64,000 nucleotides of DNA, taken from positions 1 through 64,000 of the forward strand of contig DYMU01000012.1 of assembly GCA_020721445.1 (NCBI GenBank). Reading direction: 5' to 3'. Shown piece after piece: positions 34,274-43,296 of this stretch (positions are counted from its first letter, which is position 1; the number at the start of each line of letters is the position of its first letter). The notes under the pieces are model-generated. The model was not told the DNA's origin. It ran no database searches and saw only the letters and a program-made list of their open reading frames with translations. The translations under genes and the position numbers were made by a program. The DNA comes from Gemmobacter nectariphilus (GTDB lineage Bacteria; Pseudomonadota; Alphaproteobacteria; Rhodobacterales; Rhodobacteraceae).

Positions 34274-35649
34274 GCCTTGGCCCCGGCGAAATGATGGATC
34301 GCCGCCACCGCGCAAGACGCCAGCCGCGACATCGGGCTGTCTGATCGTGAGTTCAAGATGACCGGCACCTTGGCCCCCAGCACCAGCCCCGCGCCTTCAG
34401 CATGGCTGACAAAGGCCAGTTGCTTGGCCAGCATGTTGCCCGCGTCAATGCCCGGCACGACCAGAATATTCGCCCGCCCCGCCACGCCGCCTTTCAGCCC
34501 CTTGGTGCGGGCGGCGGCCATGTCGATGGCATTGTCCATCGCCAAAGGGCCTTCGACCATGCCGCCCTTGATCTGGCCACGATCGGCCATTTTCGACAGC
34601 AGGGCCGCGTCAATCGACGACTGGATCGCCGGGTTCACCGTTTCCACCGCCGACAGCACACCCACCCGCGGCTCCATCTCCAGCGACAGCGCAAGGTCGA
34701 TGGCGTTTTGGCAAATGTCCATCTTGGTGGCCAGATCGGGGGCGATGTTGATGGCGGCGTCGGTCACCATGATCGGCTCGGGCTGGCCCGGCACATCCAT
34801 CACGAAGACATGGGTAAAGCGGCGGCCGACGCGCAGGCCGGTGCCTTTTTCCAGCATCGGTTTCAGCAGGTCATCGGTGTGCAGATGCCCCTTCATCACC
34901 GCCGCCGCGCGCCCTTCGTGCACCAGGGCACAGGCCAGGGCAGCGGCGGCAAGATCGCTTGGCGCGTCGATGATCTCGATCCCGGTCAGGTCAGCGCCGA
35001 TCTCGGCCGCCGTTGCCCGTATCCGTGCGGCATTGCCGATCAGGATCGGCGTGATGATGCTTTCGTGCCCTGCCAGCAAGGCCCCACCCAGCGAATTGGC
35101 ATCATCCGGGCAGACCACCGCTGTCGGCAAGGCCGGCAGCGGGCGGGCGCGTTCCAAGAGCGCCTCGAAATGCCGGTGCCGTTGCACGATCAGACCGGGG
35201 ATTTCGACCGTATCGCTTTCGAACTTTTCCGCCGGGGCCAACACCTCGGCCTCGCCGGTGATGATCATTTGGCCATCGGCACTGCGGCGCACGCTGGTGG
35301 ACAGGCGCACCGCGCCCTCGGTCAGCTTTTCCAACACCTCGACCCGGCAGATCACTTCCTCACCGGCATGGGCGCGGGTGTGAAAATCAAGGATCTGACG
35401 CCGATACAGCGTGCCTGCACCGGGCAATTGCGTGCCCAGCACGGCCGAGATCAGCGAGGCCACAAACATGCCCGGTGCAACCCGTTCGGTATGGCCATTG
35501 CCGTCCAGATCACTGTCGGTCAGGTGCATCGGGTTGTAGTTTCCCGAAGCGACCGCAAAGACATACAGGTCGTCATTGGTGATCAGGCGGCGCAACTCGG
35601 CAAAGTCGCCGGGCTGCAACTCGTCAAACGTTCGGTTCACCACATGCAT
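34270..35649 (-). CDS. MaoC-like hydratase / phosphate acyltransferase fusion protein
   Basis: This 459-residue fusion has residues about 1-140 as a MaoC-like hotdog domain and residues about 160-459 as a phosphate acetyl/butyryltransferase domain (HEGRAAAVMKGHLHTDDLLKP, FVMDVPGQPEPIMVTDAAINIAPDL, GPLAMDNAID). The second domain converts acyl-CoA plus phosphate to acyl phosphate for AckA. In the MaoC domain the usual catalytic Asp of the G-D-x-N-P-x-H motif is Asn37 (SGNYNPMH), so hydratase activity may be reduced or lost. There is a 1-bp gap to the DUF3141 gene. Confidence 0.92.
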   Translation of the reverse strand: MHVVNRTFDELQPGDFAELRRLITNDDLYVFAVASGNYNPMHLTDSDLDGNGHTERVAPGMFVASLISAVLGTQLPGAGTLYRRQILDFHTRAHAGEEVICRVEVLEKLTEGAVRLSTSVRRSADGQMIITGEAEVLAPAEKFESDTVEIPGLIVQRHRHFEALLERARPLPALPTAVVCPDDANSLGGALLAGHESIITPILIGNAARIRATAAEIGADLTGIEIIDAPSDLAAAALACALVHEGRAAAVMKGHLHTDDLLKPMLEKGTGLRVGRRFTHVFVMDVPGQPEPIMVTDAAINIAPDLATKMDICQNAIDLALSLEMEPRVGVLSAVETVNPAIQSSIDAALLSKMADRGQIKGGMVEGPLAMDNAIDMAAARTKGLKGGVAGRANILVVPGIDAGNMLAKQLAFVSHAEGAGLVLGAKVPVILNSRSDSPMSRLASCAVAAIHHFAGAKA

Positions 35650-35650
35650 C

Positions 35651-38128
35651 TTACTTCACCGCAACAGGGGCTTCTTCGACAGGTTTGGGCGCAGCCCCAC
35701 GGCGTGCCTTGGGTGCGGCAGTGACGGCCTCATTGGCGGGTGCGGCCAGCGGATCATCTTCCACACTGCCGGTGACAGGGGGCAGACCCAGAACTTCGCA
35801 GAACCGTTGCAACAAGGACAGGGTGCGCGGCGACATTTCTTCCAGCGTGCCCGGCACGTATTGCACCACCTTCAACGCCAGCTCCCGTTCTGCCTGTTCA
35901 GGCAGCAACAGGGGTAGCGTTTCAATGGCGCGGTCAAGTTCATAGGTGGCGATCAGGGTTTGCTGGTGGATGATCATCGCCCGGCGTTCGGCGCCCAGAC
36001 TGCGGAACGGCTCATCTTGCGTCAGCACCCGGCTGGCCCGTTCCAGACGGTCACGCCGCACCTGCCCGCGGTTTTCCGCCAGCAAGACCAGCATGCGGAT
36101 CACCGCCTCGGGGAAGCCGCCCAACTCCATCGTCATCAGCGCCTGCGACACTTCGGGCAGACCGCGCAATTCATCCTTCGACTTCAGGGTGCGGCGGGCC
36201 TCATGGGTCTTGCCGAAGGCGCGCGCCCAAGGATTGCCCCACAGGGTGTAGAACGCCATCTCGAAGGTCATGTCGCGCAGGTCGCGCATCACGTCGATCA
36301 TCTGTTCAGTGCTTTGCACCCACAGCGCCTCGGCTGCCAGAAAAGGGTTCTCGGGGGCGGTCTTGGCGCGGGTGTCGCGCACCTTTTCGGCCATCGATTC
36401 GACCTGCTTCATGGCCGGGTTGCGTGACGAGGCCAAGGCCCGCGTCAACCGCGCCGGATGCAGCGCGCGGCTGATCTCGGCCCCGGTCTGGGTTACCGTC
36501 GCCTGAATCATCGGCCGCAGCATCATGTCGTAAAGCTGCGATTGCACTTCGGACGCCCGGGCGACGGCGGCAAAGGGCCGTTCGTCATCGTGGCCATCGT
36601 CCAGCAGGCGGAGGTCATCCAGCGTGCGTTCGGAAAAACCGACGGTAAAGTGCTTGCGCCCGTCCTGTTCGGTGACATCCTCAATCTGCATTTCATACAG
36701 ACCGGGGGCAAGGGCCTCGATGGTCTTCAGGGTCGAGGTGACCTCGGAATGTTCCTTGTTGGCGATCTGGCTCGACACGAAGATGCCCAGATGGCCGACC
36801 TGATCGTGAACCATATAGACGATGCGCTGCCCGCGGATGCGGATTTCATCAACATCGGCATAGGTTTGGGCGATCCAGTTCAGCGCCTGCTGCGGCGGGG
36901 TGATGTTGTCGCCGTGGCTGGCAAAGACGATGATCGGCGCACGAATGGCCTTCAGGTCCACCGGGCGGCCGGGCTCGATCCGCGCCTCGTTCTTGATCAG
37001 GCGGTTGCCGACGAACAACTGCTCGACGATCCATTTGATTTCCGGCTCGTTCAGCAAGAAAAAGCCGCCCCACCAACGCTCGAAGTCAAGAAACGTCTTG
37101 TCACCCTTGTCAATGTCGCGGAACAGATCGGTATATTTGCGAAAAAGGGTGCGTGACGGGTTCATCTGCTCAAAGTTCTGCACCAGATGGGCGCCGTCGA
37201 AAATGCCGCCCCCAAGGTCTGACAGCATCATCGGAATCCAGGTGCCGCCCAGCACACCCGCGTTATAGCGCATGACATTTTCGCCCACACGGCCCGACCA
37301 CGGGTCAACCGGCGCACCGTTGATCACGATGGGGCCGGTCAGATCGGGGTTGGTCGCAGCCAAAAGCAGCGTGGCCCAACCGCCCTGGCAGTTGCCAATC
37401 ACCACCGGCTTGGACGCCCCGGGGTGCAACCGCATGACTTCGCGCACAAAGGCTGCCTCACTGCGGGTCACATAGGACAGATATTGCCCTTCGGCGGGTT
37501 CGCGGCGGAACGCCACGAAATAGACCGGATGGCCTTCGCGCAATGCCACGCCCACCTGACTGTCGGCCTTGAAGCCGCCAATGCCCGGCCCGTGCCCGGC
37601 GCGCGGGTCGATGACGATATAGGGACGACGGGTCGGGTTGATGGTCACGCCTTCGGGCGGCAGGATGCGCAGCAGGATGTAATTCGACGGAAATGGCAGA
37701 TCCTTGCCATCCATCACCAGCTCATAGTCATAGATCAGCACCGGCGGGCAACCTGCCGCCTCATGCTCCAGAAAGATGTCACCGCGCTTGCGCAGGGTGT
37801 CCATTGTCAGGATCGCACGTTCGGCGGCATCGCGCAAATAACCCGCCCAAGCCCCCGCCAACCCGCCTGTTGTCTGCACCCTCCGCAACGACTCCATCAG
37901 GCTTTCGGTCTTTTCGACCATGTCGCGGGTCCGCTCGCTGTGCGTGTCCACAATCCGTTTGGAATGCCGGGCGGCTGCCGTGGACAGGATGTTGCTGGTG
38001 GACGCTGATGCCGCAAGCTCGGTTTCCATCGCCTCCATCACGCGGCGCAAGGCGTCCAGCGCATCGCCTTCGGGACGCGGAACAGAAGGTTGGCGGGCAG
38101 GATCGAACAGATCGAAAACATTGGCCAT
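35651..38128 (-). CDS. DUF3141 family protein, PHA-synthase-like alpha/beta hydrolase
   Basis: This 825-residue protein has a helical N-terminus (1 to about 115), an alpha/beta hydrolase core (about 125-480) and a long helical C-terminus. The core holds G-N-C247-Q-G-G, a lipase box with Cys as in PhaC, plus D407 (SHGDNITPP) and H446 (QVGHLGIF). That Cys-Asp-His set has PhaC-like spacing. The family is annotated only as DUF3141 and sits by habit with pta-ackA-fabI in alphaproteobacteria. A role in polyhydroxyalkanoate or acyl-CoA chemistry is inferred. Start ATG 38128 follows a weak GAGGATAG-like site. Confidence 0.88.
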   Translation of the reverse strand: MANVFDLFDPARQPSVPRPEGDALDALRRVMEAMETELAASASTSNILSTAAARHSKRIVDTHSERTRDMVEKTESLMESLRRVQTTGGLAGAWAGYLRDAAERAILTMDTLRKRGDIFLEHEAAGCPPVLIYDYELVMDGKDLPFPSNYILLRILPPEGVTINPTRRPYIVIDPRAGHGPGIGGFKADSQVGVALREGHPVYFVAFRREPAEGQYLSYVTRSEAAFVREVMRLHPGASKPVVIGNCQGGWATLLLAATNPDLTGPIVINGAPVDPWSGRVGENVMRYNAGVLGGTWIPMMLSDLGGGIFDGAHLVQNFEQMNPSRTLFRKYTDLFRDIDKGDKTFLDFERWWGGFFLLNEPEIKWIVEQLFVGNRLIKNEARIEPGRPVDLKAIRAPIIVFASHGDNITPPQQALNWIAQTYADVDEIRIRGQRIVYMVHDQVGHLGIFVSSQIANKEHSEVTSTLKTIEALAPGLYEMQIEDVTEQDGRKHFTVGFSERTLDDLRLLDDGHDDERPFAAVARASEVQSQLYDMMLRPMIQATVTQTGAEISRALHPARLTRALASSRNPAMKQVESMAEKVRDTRAKTAPENPFLAAEALWVQSTEQMIDVMRDLRDMTFEMAFYTLWGNPWARAFGKTHEARRTLKSKDELRGLPEVSQALMTMELGGFPEAVIRMLVLLAENRGQVRRDRLERASRVLTQDEPFRSLGAERRAMIIHQQTLIATYELDRAIETLPLLLPEQAERELALKVVQYVPGTLEEMSPRTLSLLQRFCEVLGLPPVTGSVEDDPLAAPANEAVTAAPKARRGAAPKPVEEAPVAVK

Positions 38129-38138
38129 GGAACTATCC

Positions 38139-38903
38139 TCAGGCAGTGATGGAGAAGCCGCCGTCAATGTCGTGGACACCACCGGTCAGATTGCACGCTT
38201 CGGGCGACGACAGAAAAGCCGCCATCGCGCCGACGTCCTCGATGGTGGCCAGTTGATGCGTTGGCGCGCGGTCCGATGCCGCCGAAAGCAATTCGTCGAA
38301 ATGGTCGATCCCGCTGGCAGCGCGGGTTTTCAGCGGTCCGGGCGACAGGGCATGCACGCGGATGCCCTTTTCGCCCAACTCGGCCGCGGCATAGCGCACG
38401 GAACTTTCCAGCGCGGCCTTGACCGGGCCCATCATGTTGTAGTGCCGCACAACGCGGCCTGACCCAAAGAACGACACCGACAGACAGGTGCCGCCATTGG
38501 CCATCAGCGGTTCGGCCAGACGGATCATCCGCAGGAAGGAATGCACCGAGATATCCATCGCCAAGGCAAAGCCTTCGGCAGAACAATCGACCACCCGGCC
38601 ATGCAGATCGTCCCGCGGCGCAAAGGCGATGGAATGCACGATGGTATCCAGCCGACCCCATTGCCGGGCGATGGTGTCAAACACCGCCTCCAGCTGCCCG
38701 GCCTGACCCACATCCAAAGGCAGCGTAATCTCTGCGCCAAGCAGGTCTGCCAGCGGCCGCACATGGGGTTCGGCCTTTTCATTCAGCCAGGTCACCGCAA
38801 TATCTGCACCCTGCGCCCGCAGCGCCTTGGCGCAGCCCCAGGCGATAGAGTTTTCATTGGCAATGCCAACCACCAGCGCCTTCTGACCCTTCAAGGAAAA
38901 CAC
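38139..38903 (-). CDS. fabI: Enoyl-ACP reductase, FabI type
   Basis: This 254-residue short-chain reductase of the FabI class has the N-terminus [20 protein letters not shown], typical of FabI. The catalytic Tyr-x6-Lys is present ([14 protein letters not shown]), as are HSIAFAP and [12 protein letters not shown]. The start is GTG 38903, preceded by GGAGA with 7-bp spacing, which agrees with the family start. It is the first gene of the Pho-box-preceded operon and is probably an additional, not the housekeeping, enoyl reductase. Confidence 0.91.
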   Translation of the reverse strand: MFSLKGQKALVVGIANENSIAWGCAKALRAQGADIAVTWLNEKAEPHVRPLADLLGAEITLPLDVGQAGQLEAVFDTIARQWGRLDTIVHSIAFAPRDDLHGRVVDCSAEGFALAMDISVHSFLRMIRLAEPLMANGGTCLSVSFFGSGRVVRHYNMMGPVKAALESSVRYAAAELGEKGIRVHALSPGPLKTRAASGIDHFDELLSAASDRAPTHQLATIEDVGAMAAFLSSPEACNLTGGVHDIDGGFSITA

Positions 38904-38933
38904 AGGCCGATCTCCACATTCCTGCCTACAGCG

Positions 38934-38975
38934 TTGACACGAATGTGAGCCCGCCGCGTGACTGTCTGGTGACAG
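38934..38975 (-). promoter_or_regulatory. Two Pho-box-like repeat pairs upstream of the fabI operon
   Basis: On the minus strand the distal pair is CTGTCAC-CAGA-CAGTCAC (38958-38975) and the proximal pair is GGCTCAC-ATTC-GTGTCAA (38934-38951). Both have the 7+4+7 layout of PhoB boxes, and the distal pair is close to the consensus CTGTCAT-N4-CTGTCAC. They end 30 bp before the fabI GTG start. In Sinorhizobium a pta-ackA operon is known to be phosphate-stress induced through PhoB, which fits. Confidence 0.65.
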
Positions 38976-39122
38976 GTGGGATACCGCCGCGTGACATTTG
39001 GCCAAAGCGTGCTGTTCGGTCGCGGCACGAAATGCCGGGCCACGGGATCGTTGCGCAAGGTCGTGCATCACCGCGCGCCGATGGCAGTCGGCACAGCCAA
39101 AATACCGGGCAGAAAGGGGATA

Positions 39123-39199
39123 TGGTGAACCCGGAGCGATTCGAACGCCCGACCCTCAGATTCGTAGTCTGATGCTCTATCCAGCTGAGCTACGGGTCC
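39123..39199 (-). tRNA. tRNA-Arg (anticodon ACG)
   Basis: A 77-nt cloverleaf is read on the minus strand. The acceptor stem is GGACCCG paired with CGGGTTC, the D-arm is GCTC/GAGC, the anticodon stem-loop has CTACGAA (anticodon ACG), and the T-arm is GGGCG-TTCGAAT-CGCTC. CCA is encoded at 39123-39125. The 5' end overlaps the last 10 bases of the upstream histidine kinase gene. Confidence 0.96.
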
Positions 39200-40671
39200 A
39201 CTGTGGGGGCGGATGTAGCGACCCCGGTGCGGCTTTGCAAGGGCAAAACACGCGGCGACGGCTGGGTGGTTTGCGAAACCGCCTTGGGCAGCCAGATCAC
39301 GAACTCGGTGCCATCGGCATCGCTGCGGGCAAGCTCAAGCGTGCCGCCATGGCCTGTGACCAGTTCGGATGCGATGGCCAGACCCAGCCCGGTGCCGCCC
39401 TTGCGGGTGCCGCCCTGAAAGGCTGCAAACAAATGCTCGCGCGCCTTGGCGGGCAGGCCGGGGCCGGTATCGCCGACCCTGATCCACCACCGCGCACCAT
39501 CCTCACCGGCCGAGATTTCGACCGTGCCGGGCTTGCCGGTCGCCTCGATCGCCTGACGCGCATTGCGAACAAGGTTTGACAGCACGCGAAACAACTGCTC
39601 GCCATCGGCATGCAGGGTCAGACCCGCCGGCACGTCGATCAGCGCGGTGGCCAGCCCGCCCGTCTGCAAGCCTTCGCCCTCGGCCACCTCTTCGACCAAA
39701 GGCCGCAACACGACGGCGGCAAGCTGGGGCGGCGCTTCTTCGGCCTTGCCAAAGGTCAGCGTGGTTTCGCACAGATGCACCGCGCGGCTGATCGAGTTCA
39801 CCAGCTTTGGCGCGGCCCGCGCCACCATCGGATCGGCGCTGTTTTCAATCCGGTCGGCAAACAACTGGGCTGTGGTCAGGATGTTGCGCAGATCGTGGCT
39901 GATCTTGGCCACCGCGCCCCCCAACTGGGCCAGGCGCTGCTTTTGGCGCAAGGCCGTGGTCAGTTGGGTTTGCAGGCTGTTCAGCGCCTCTTCGGCCGCG
40001 CGCAGCTCGACCACGCGGGCGGTGGGGGCAATGACCCGGCGGGCATCTTCGGGCGCCTCGGCATAGGCCTGCATGTGGCGCACCACGCGGCGGATCGGGG
40101 CCACGATCATCCGCTGCACCGAGATGAACAACAAAATCGCCGTCACCGCCGAAATCAGTGCCGACAACACCAGAATGCGCATGCCATAATCGACCATCGC
40201 CGCCCGCAAGGGCCCGGTCTCCATGGTGATCTCGATCAGCAACCCCGCCTGTTGCACCGGGTTGCCGATCACCCGGATCACCCGGTTCATCGGGTCGCGC
40301 AGCACACCGATCGCGTCGCGCACCAGATCCCATGGCCCCGAGGTGCGCAGGTCATAGGTGTCATGGATCGCCGCCGGAATGGGGGACGACAGCACCAGTT
40401 GGCGCACCTCATCGCGCCGCAACACCACGTTGAACACACCGGCGTTGACCAAAAGCTCGGCCTCAAGCTCGGGCGCGATGGTCTCATCCGTGGTCAGCAG
40501 CGACAGCGAGGCAATCTGTGCCTTTTCCAGCCGCAAGATCAGGTAATCAGCCCGGAACCGCGCAATCGACGGCACAAAGATCAACACCTCGGCCAGCATG
40601 ACAAACGCCACCGTCAGCATCAGGAAGCGCCCTGACAGGGTATTGAAGAACCCCTTTCCCGCGCGCGTCAC
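39190..40671 (-). CDS. Sensor histidine kinase (orphan)
   Basis: This 493-residue membrane kinase has two transmembrane helices (about 14-34 and 166-186) flanking a periplasmic sensor region. A HAMP-like linker follows (about 185-235). The DHp helix carries H259 in AKISHDLRNILTT. The HATPase domain has N-box LVRNARQAIE, G1 VGDTGPGLP and G2 GGTRKGGTGLGLAI. No response regulator is adjacent. Its TAG stop lies at bases 8-10 of the tRNA-Arg gene, so the kinase and tRNA genes overlap by 10 bp on the same strand. Confidence 0.9.
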   Translation of the reverse strand: MTRAGKGFFNTLSGRFLMLTVAFVMLAEVLIFVPSIARFRADYLILRLEKAQIASLSLLTTDETIAPELEAELLVNAGVFNVVLRRDEVRQLVLSSPIPAAIHDTYDLRTSGPWDLVRDAIGVLRDPMNRVIRVIGNPVQQAGLLIEITMETGPLRAAMVDYGMRILVLSALISAVTAILLFISVQRMIVAPIRRVVRHMQAYAEAPEDARRVIAPTARVVELRAAEEALNSLQTQLTTALRQKQRLAQLGGAVAKISHDLRNILTTAQLFADRIENSADPMVARAAPKLVNSISRAVHLCETTLTFGKAEEAPPQLAAVVLRPLVEEVAEGEGLQTGGLATALIDVPAGLTLHADGEQLFRVLSNLVRNARQAIEATGKPGTVEISAGEDGARWWIRVGDTGPGLPAKAREHLFAAFQGGTRKGGTGLGLAIASELVTGHGGTLELARSDADGTEFVIWLPKAVSQTTQPSPRVLPLQSRTGVATSAPTVDP

Positions 40672-40695
40672 CGTGTATTGCCCCCATCTGTTGCG

Positions 40696-42114
40696 TCAGG
40701 GCAGATACCGTTGCACCAACTGAACCACCCGCTTCAGCATAGGATTATCAAAGAGTTTCGGGGAAAAATAGGCTCCTGCCGCACGTTTCGAGATTTCGCC
40801 CAGCGTGGGGTAAGGCGCGACCATCCCGGCAATCGCCGACATCTTGGCCCGCGACGCAATCGCAAGCGCCCACAGGGCGATCAACTCACCCGCCTGCGGA
40901 CCGGCAATGGACGCCCCGACAGGCCGCCCCTTGACCACCATCACCTTCAGCAGACCCTGCGCCTTGCCTTCGGCCTGCGCACGGTCGTTGTGGTGAAAAT
41001 CCTGCCGCAGCACGCTAAGCGCCGGGCCATGCGCGCGGCGGGCCTCGGCCTCGGTCATGCCCACCTGCGCCAGTTCCGGGTCGGCGTAGGTGACCCAGGG
41101 GATGTGCCGCATGGTGGCGCGGGCAGGCAGGCCCAGCACGATCTGCCGGATCACGATACCCGCATGATAGCCTGCGACATGGGTGAATTGCAGCCCCCCC
41201 GCCGCATCGCCCACGGCATAGACCCGGCGGTTGGTGCTGCGCAGATCGGGGCCAACGGTCACGCCCTTGCGGTTATGCCGGACCCCCGCTGAATCCAGGT
41301 TCAACCCGTCCAGATCCACGCGGCGCCCCACCGCCATCAGCAGATGGCTGCCCTGCACCGTGCGGCCGTCTTTCAGCGTCACCGTGATGTCGCCCAGCTG
41401 CCCCGACAGGGCCGTCACCGGGGCGTCTTCCACAATCTCCACCCCCTCGGCGCGCAGCTTTTCCAGCACCAAGGCAGCCATTTCCGGGTCGTCCCGGCCA
41501 AGTGCCTTGGCACCTTCGACCACCGTCACCCGGCATCCAAGCCGGTTGTGTGCCTGCGCCATTTCGATGCCAATGGGGCCGCCGCCGATGACGATCAGAT
41601 GCGCGGGCCGTTCGCGCAGCGCGAAGATCGTCTCATTGGTCAGATAGGGCACGGTCTCTGCCCCCGGGATCGGCGGCACGAAAGGCCGACTGCCGGTGGC
41701 AATCACAAAGCGCCGCGCCTTGACGATGTGCCCGCCCGCCTCAACCCTGTCGGGCCCGGTAAACCGCGCCCAGGCCCGGATGACCCGCACGCCCAGACCT
41801 TCGAACCGTTCCTGACTGTCGACTGGCGCGATGGTGGCAATCACCTTGGCCACATGGTCCTTGACTGCGGCAAAATCCACCGCTGGCTCGACCGGCGTGA
41901 TGCCGAACTTGGCACCATCGCGCATCGCCTGCGCGGCCTTGGCGGCGGCCAGCAGCGCCTTTGACGGCACACAGCCCGCGTTCAGGCAATCGCCGCCCAT
42001 CTCGGCACCTTCGATCAGCACCACCCGTGCGCCCATCTGCACCGCCCCTGCGGCGATGGACAGGCCCCCCGACCCTGCGCCGATAATGCAGATATCTGTC
42101 TCGATCAGGTCCAT
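40696..42114 (-). CDS. MerA/Lpd-family pyridine nucleotide-disulfide oxidoreductase
   Basis: This 472-residue FAD flavoprotein has CIIGAGSGGLSIAAGA (FAD site), the redox pair C-x4-C in GGDCLNAGCVPSKALL, the NAD(P) site VIGGGPIGIEMAQAH, and VYAVGDAAGGLQFTHVA. It resembles mercuric reductases but lacks the N-terminal NmerA domain and the C-terminal vicinal Cys. The His of dihydrolipoamide dehydrogenases (HPTLSE) is replaced (PYPTLGE). It is encoded one base after the TVP38 gene, a pairing often seen in bacteria. The true substrate is unknown. Confidence 0.87.
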   Translation of the reverse strand: MDLIETDICIIGAGSGGLSIAAGAVQMGARVVLIEGAEMGGDCLNAGCVPSKALLAAAKAAQAMRDGAKFGITPVEPAVDFAAVKDHVAKVIATIAPVDSQERFEGLGVRVIRAWARFTGPDRVEAGGHIVKARRFVIATGSRPFVPPIPGAETVPYLTNETIFALRERPAHLIVIGGGPIGIEMAQAHNRLGCRVTVVEGAKALGRDDPEMAALVLEKLRAEGVEIVEDAPVTALSGQLGDITVTLKDGRTVQGSHLLMAVGRRVDLDGLNLDSAGVRHNRKGVTVGPDLRSTNRRVYAVGDAAGGLQFTHVAGYHAGIVIRQIVLGLPARATMRHIPWVTYADPELAQVGMTEAEARRAHGPALSVLRQDFHHNDRAQAEGKAQGLLKVMVVKGRPVGASIAGPQAGELIALWALAIASRAKMSAIAGMVAPYPTLGEISKRAAGAYFSPKLFDNPMLKRVVQLVQRYLP

Positions 42115-42115
42115 C

Positions 42116-42829
42116 TCAGGCCCCTTTCCGCAAGCGTTTGAAAACAATCGGCAGCGCCGACAGGGCGGCAAGCCCAAGGATCGGGCCAAGGATCTGCGGC
42201 GCAAAGATGATAGACAGGTCCGGCGTCTCGCCGCGCGCAAACACCTCACCCAAGCCCGCCCCGACCGAGGTGAACACCAGCCCGCCGGGGATGATGCCGA
42301 CAAAGGTGGTCAGCGCAAAGCGAAACAGCGACGTGCCGACAAAGGCCGGCAGCAGATTGGCAAGAAAGAACGGCACCGCCGGCACCAGCCGCATGATCAG
42401 CAGCGCCGACCATTCGTTGTCGCGCAGCGCCTGCTGCAACTTTGCGCCCGCCCCGCCCCTTTCCTCGATCCGCGCCGCAACATCGGCCCCGAACCCGGCG
42501 CGGGCGGCAAGAAACACCGCAATCGCCCCGATCGTGGCCCCGACGACGTTGTAAAGCACCCCCGGAAACAGCCCGAACAAAAAGCCCCCGGTCAGCGTGG
42601 CAATCGTCGCCCCCGGCAGGCTGAACGCCACGATCACCACATAGGCCGCGACGAACGCCAGACTGGCGAGGCCGAAGTTGCCATCACGAAACGCGATCAG
42701 CGCCTCGCGATGCTGGGCAAGCGCCGCAAAACTGATCTGGTCGCGCAGGGCAAAGGCCCCGATCAGGGCGGCCGCGGCAATGGCAATGATTGGCAGGCGT
42801 TTTTGCCAAGAGGTCTGGGGGTTGGGCAT
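42116..42829 (-). CDS. TVP38/TMEM64 (DedA-like VTT domain) membrane protein
   Basis: This 237-residue protein has about six hydrophobic segments. The core has FSLPGATIATLTGGFLFG, FLLARAG-like residues and LRLVPAVPFFLANLLPAFVGTS, the VTT/SNARE-associated motif pattern. Such proteins have been linked to membrane lipid handling or metal tolerance. It is the first gene of a two-gene operon with the MerA-like flavoprotein. It is divergent from rpmH across about 300 bp. Confidence 0.88.
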   Translation of the reverse strand: MPNPQTSWQKRLPIIAIAAAALIGAFALRDQISFAALAQHREALIAFRDGNFGLASLAFVAAYVVIVAFSLPGATIATLTGGFLFGLFPGVLYNVVGATIGAIAVFLAARAGFGADVAARIEERGGAGAKLQQALRDNEWSALLIMRLVPAVPFFLANLLPAFVGTSLFRFALTTFVGIIPGGLVFTSVGAGLGEVFARGETPDLSIIFAPQILGPILGLAALSALPIVFKRLRKGA

Positions 42830-43128
42830 GCGGTCCTCGGTAAAGCTGATCTTCTGTCCCTACGCGAGGATTGGCCATGTTGGCGCGGTAAAGGCGATTT
42901 GCGACAGCCGCCTCACGTCCCGTTGATCCGCATCGGGCGCAGGGTGCCGAAAATCGGCGATCTTGTAACAGACAACCCGGGGCGTGCGGGCGGGCAATGG
43001 TGGATTGTTGTCGAAAATCACCATGGTTCGCGTTGACTTGGCACGAAACCCCCCGTAAAGCACGGGCTTCAAGTTCCCTGCCCTCGAATCCTTTGGGGTT
43101 CGGGCAAGCCGTCTGATGGAGAGCCGCG
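42830..43128. promoter_or_regulatory. Divergent spacer with rpmH promoter
   Basis: A clear sigma-70-like promoter for rpmH is TTGACT (43033-43038), a 17-bp spacer, and TAAAGC (43056-43061), about 68 bp before the ATG. The rpmH leader holds an inverted repeat around CGAATCCTTTGGGGTTCG (43085-43102). The left half should carry the TVP38 promoter, but I see no convincing match there. No gene is seen in this 299-bp stretch. Confidence 0.6.
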
Positions 43129-43263
43129 ATGAAGCGCACATTTCAACCGTCGAACCTGGTCCGCAAGCGCCGCCATGGGTTCCGCGCCCGCATGGCCACC
43201 AAGGGTGGCCGTCTGGTGCTGGCCGCCCGCCGCGCCAAGGGCCGTCACAAGCTGTCGGCTTAA
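43129..43263 (+). CDS. rpmH: 50S ribosomal protein L34
   Basis: This 44-residue, very basic protein starts [18 protein letters not shown] and ends [11 protein letters not shown], the universal L34 sequence. ATG 43129 follows GGAGAG. It is followed after about 33 bp by rnpA, the conserved rpmH-rnpA order. It is below the size many gene finders report, but the match is unambiguous. Confidence 0.97.
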   Translation: MKRTFQPSNLVRKRRHGFRARMATKGGRLVLAARRAKGRHKLSA

Positions 43264-43296
43264 ATCCTTCGGCCCTGATACGGGCCGCAGCGGGAT

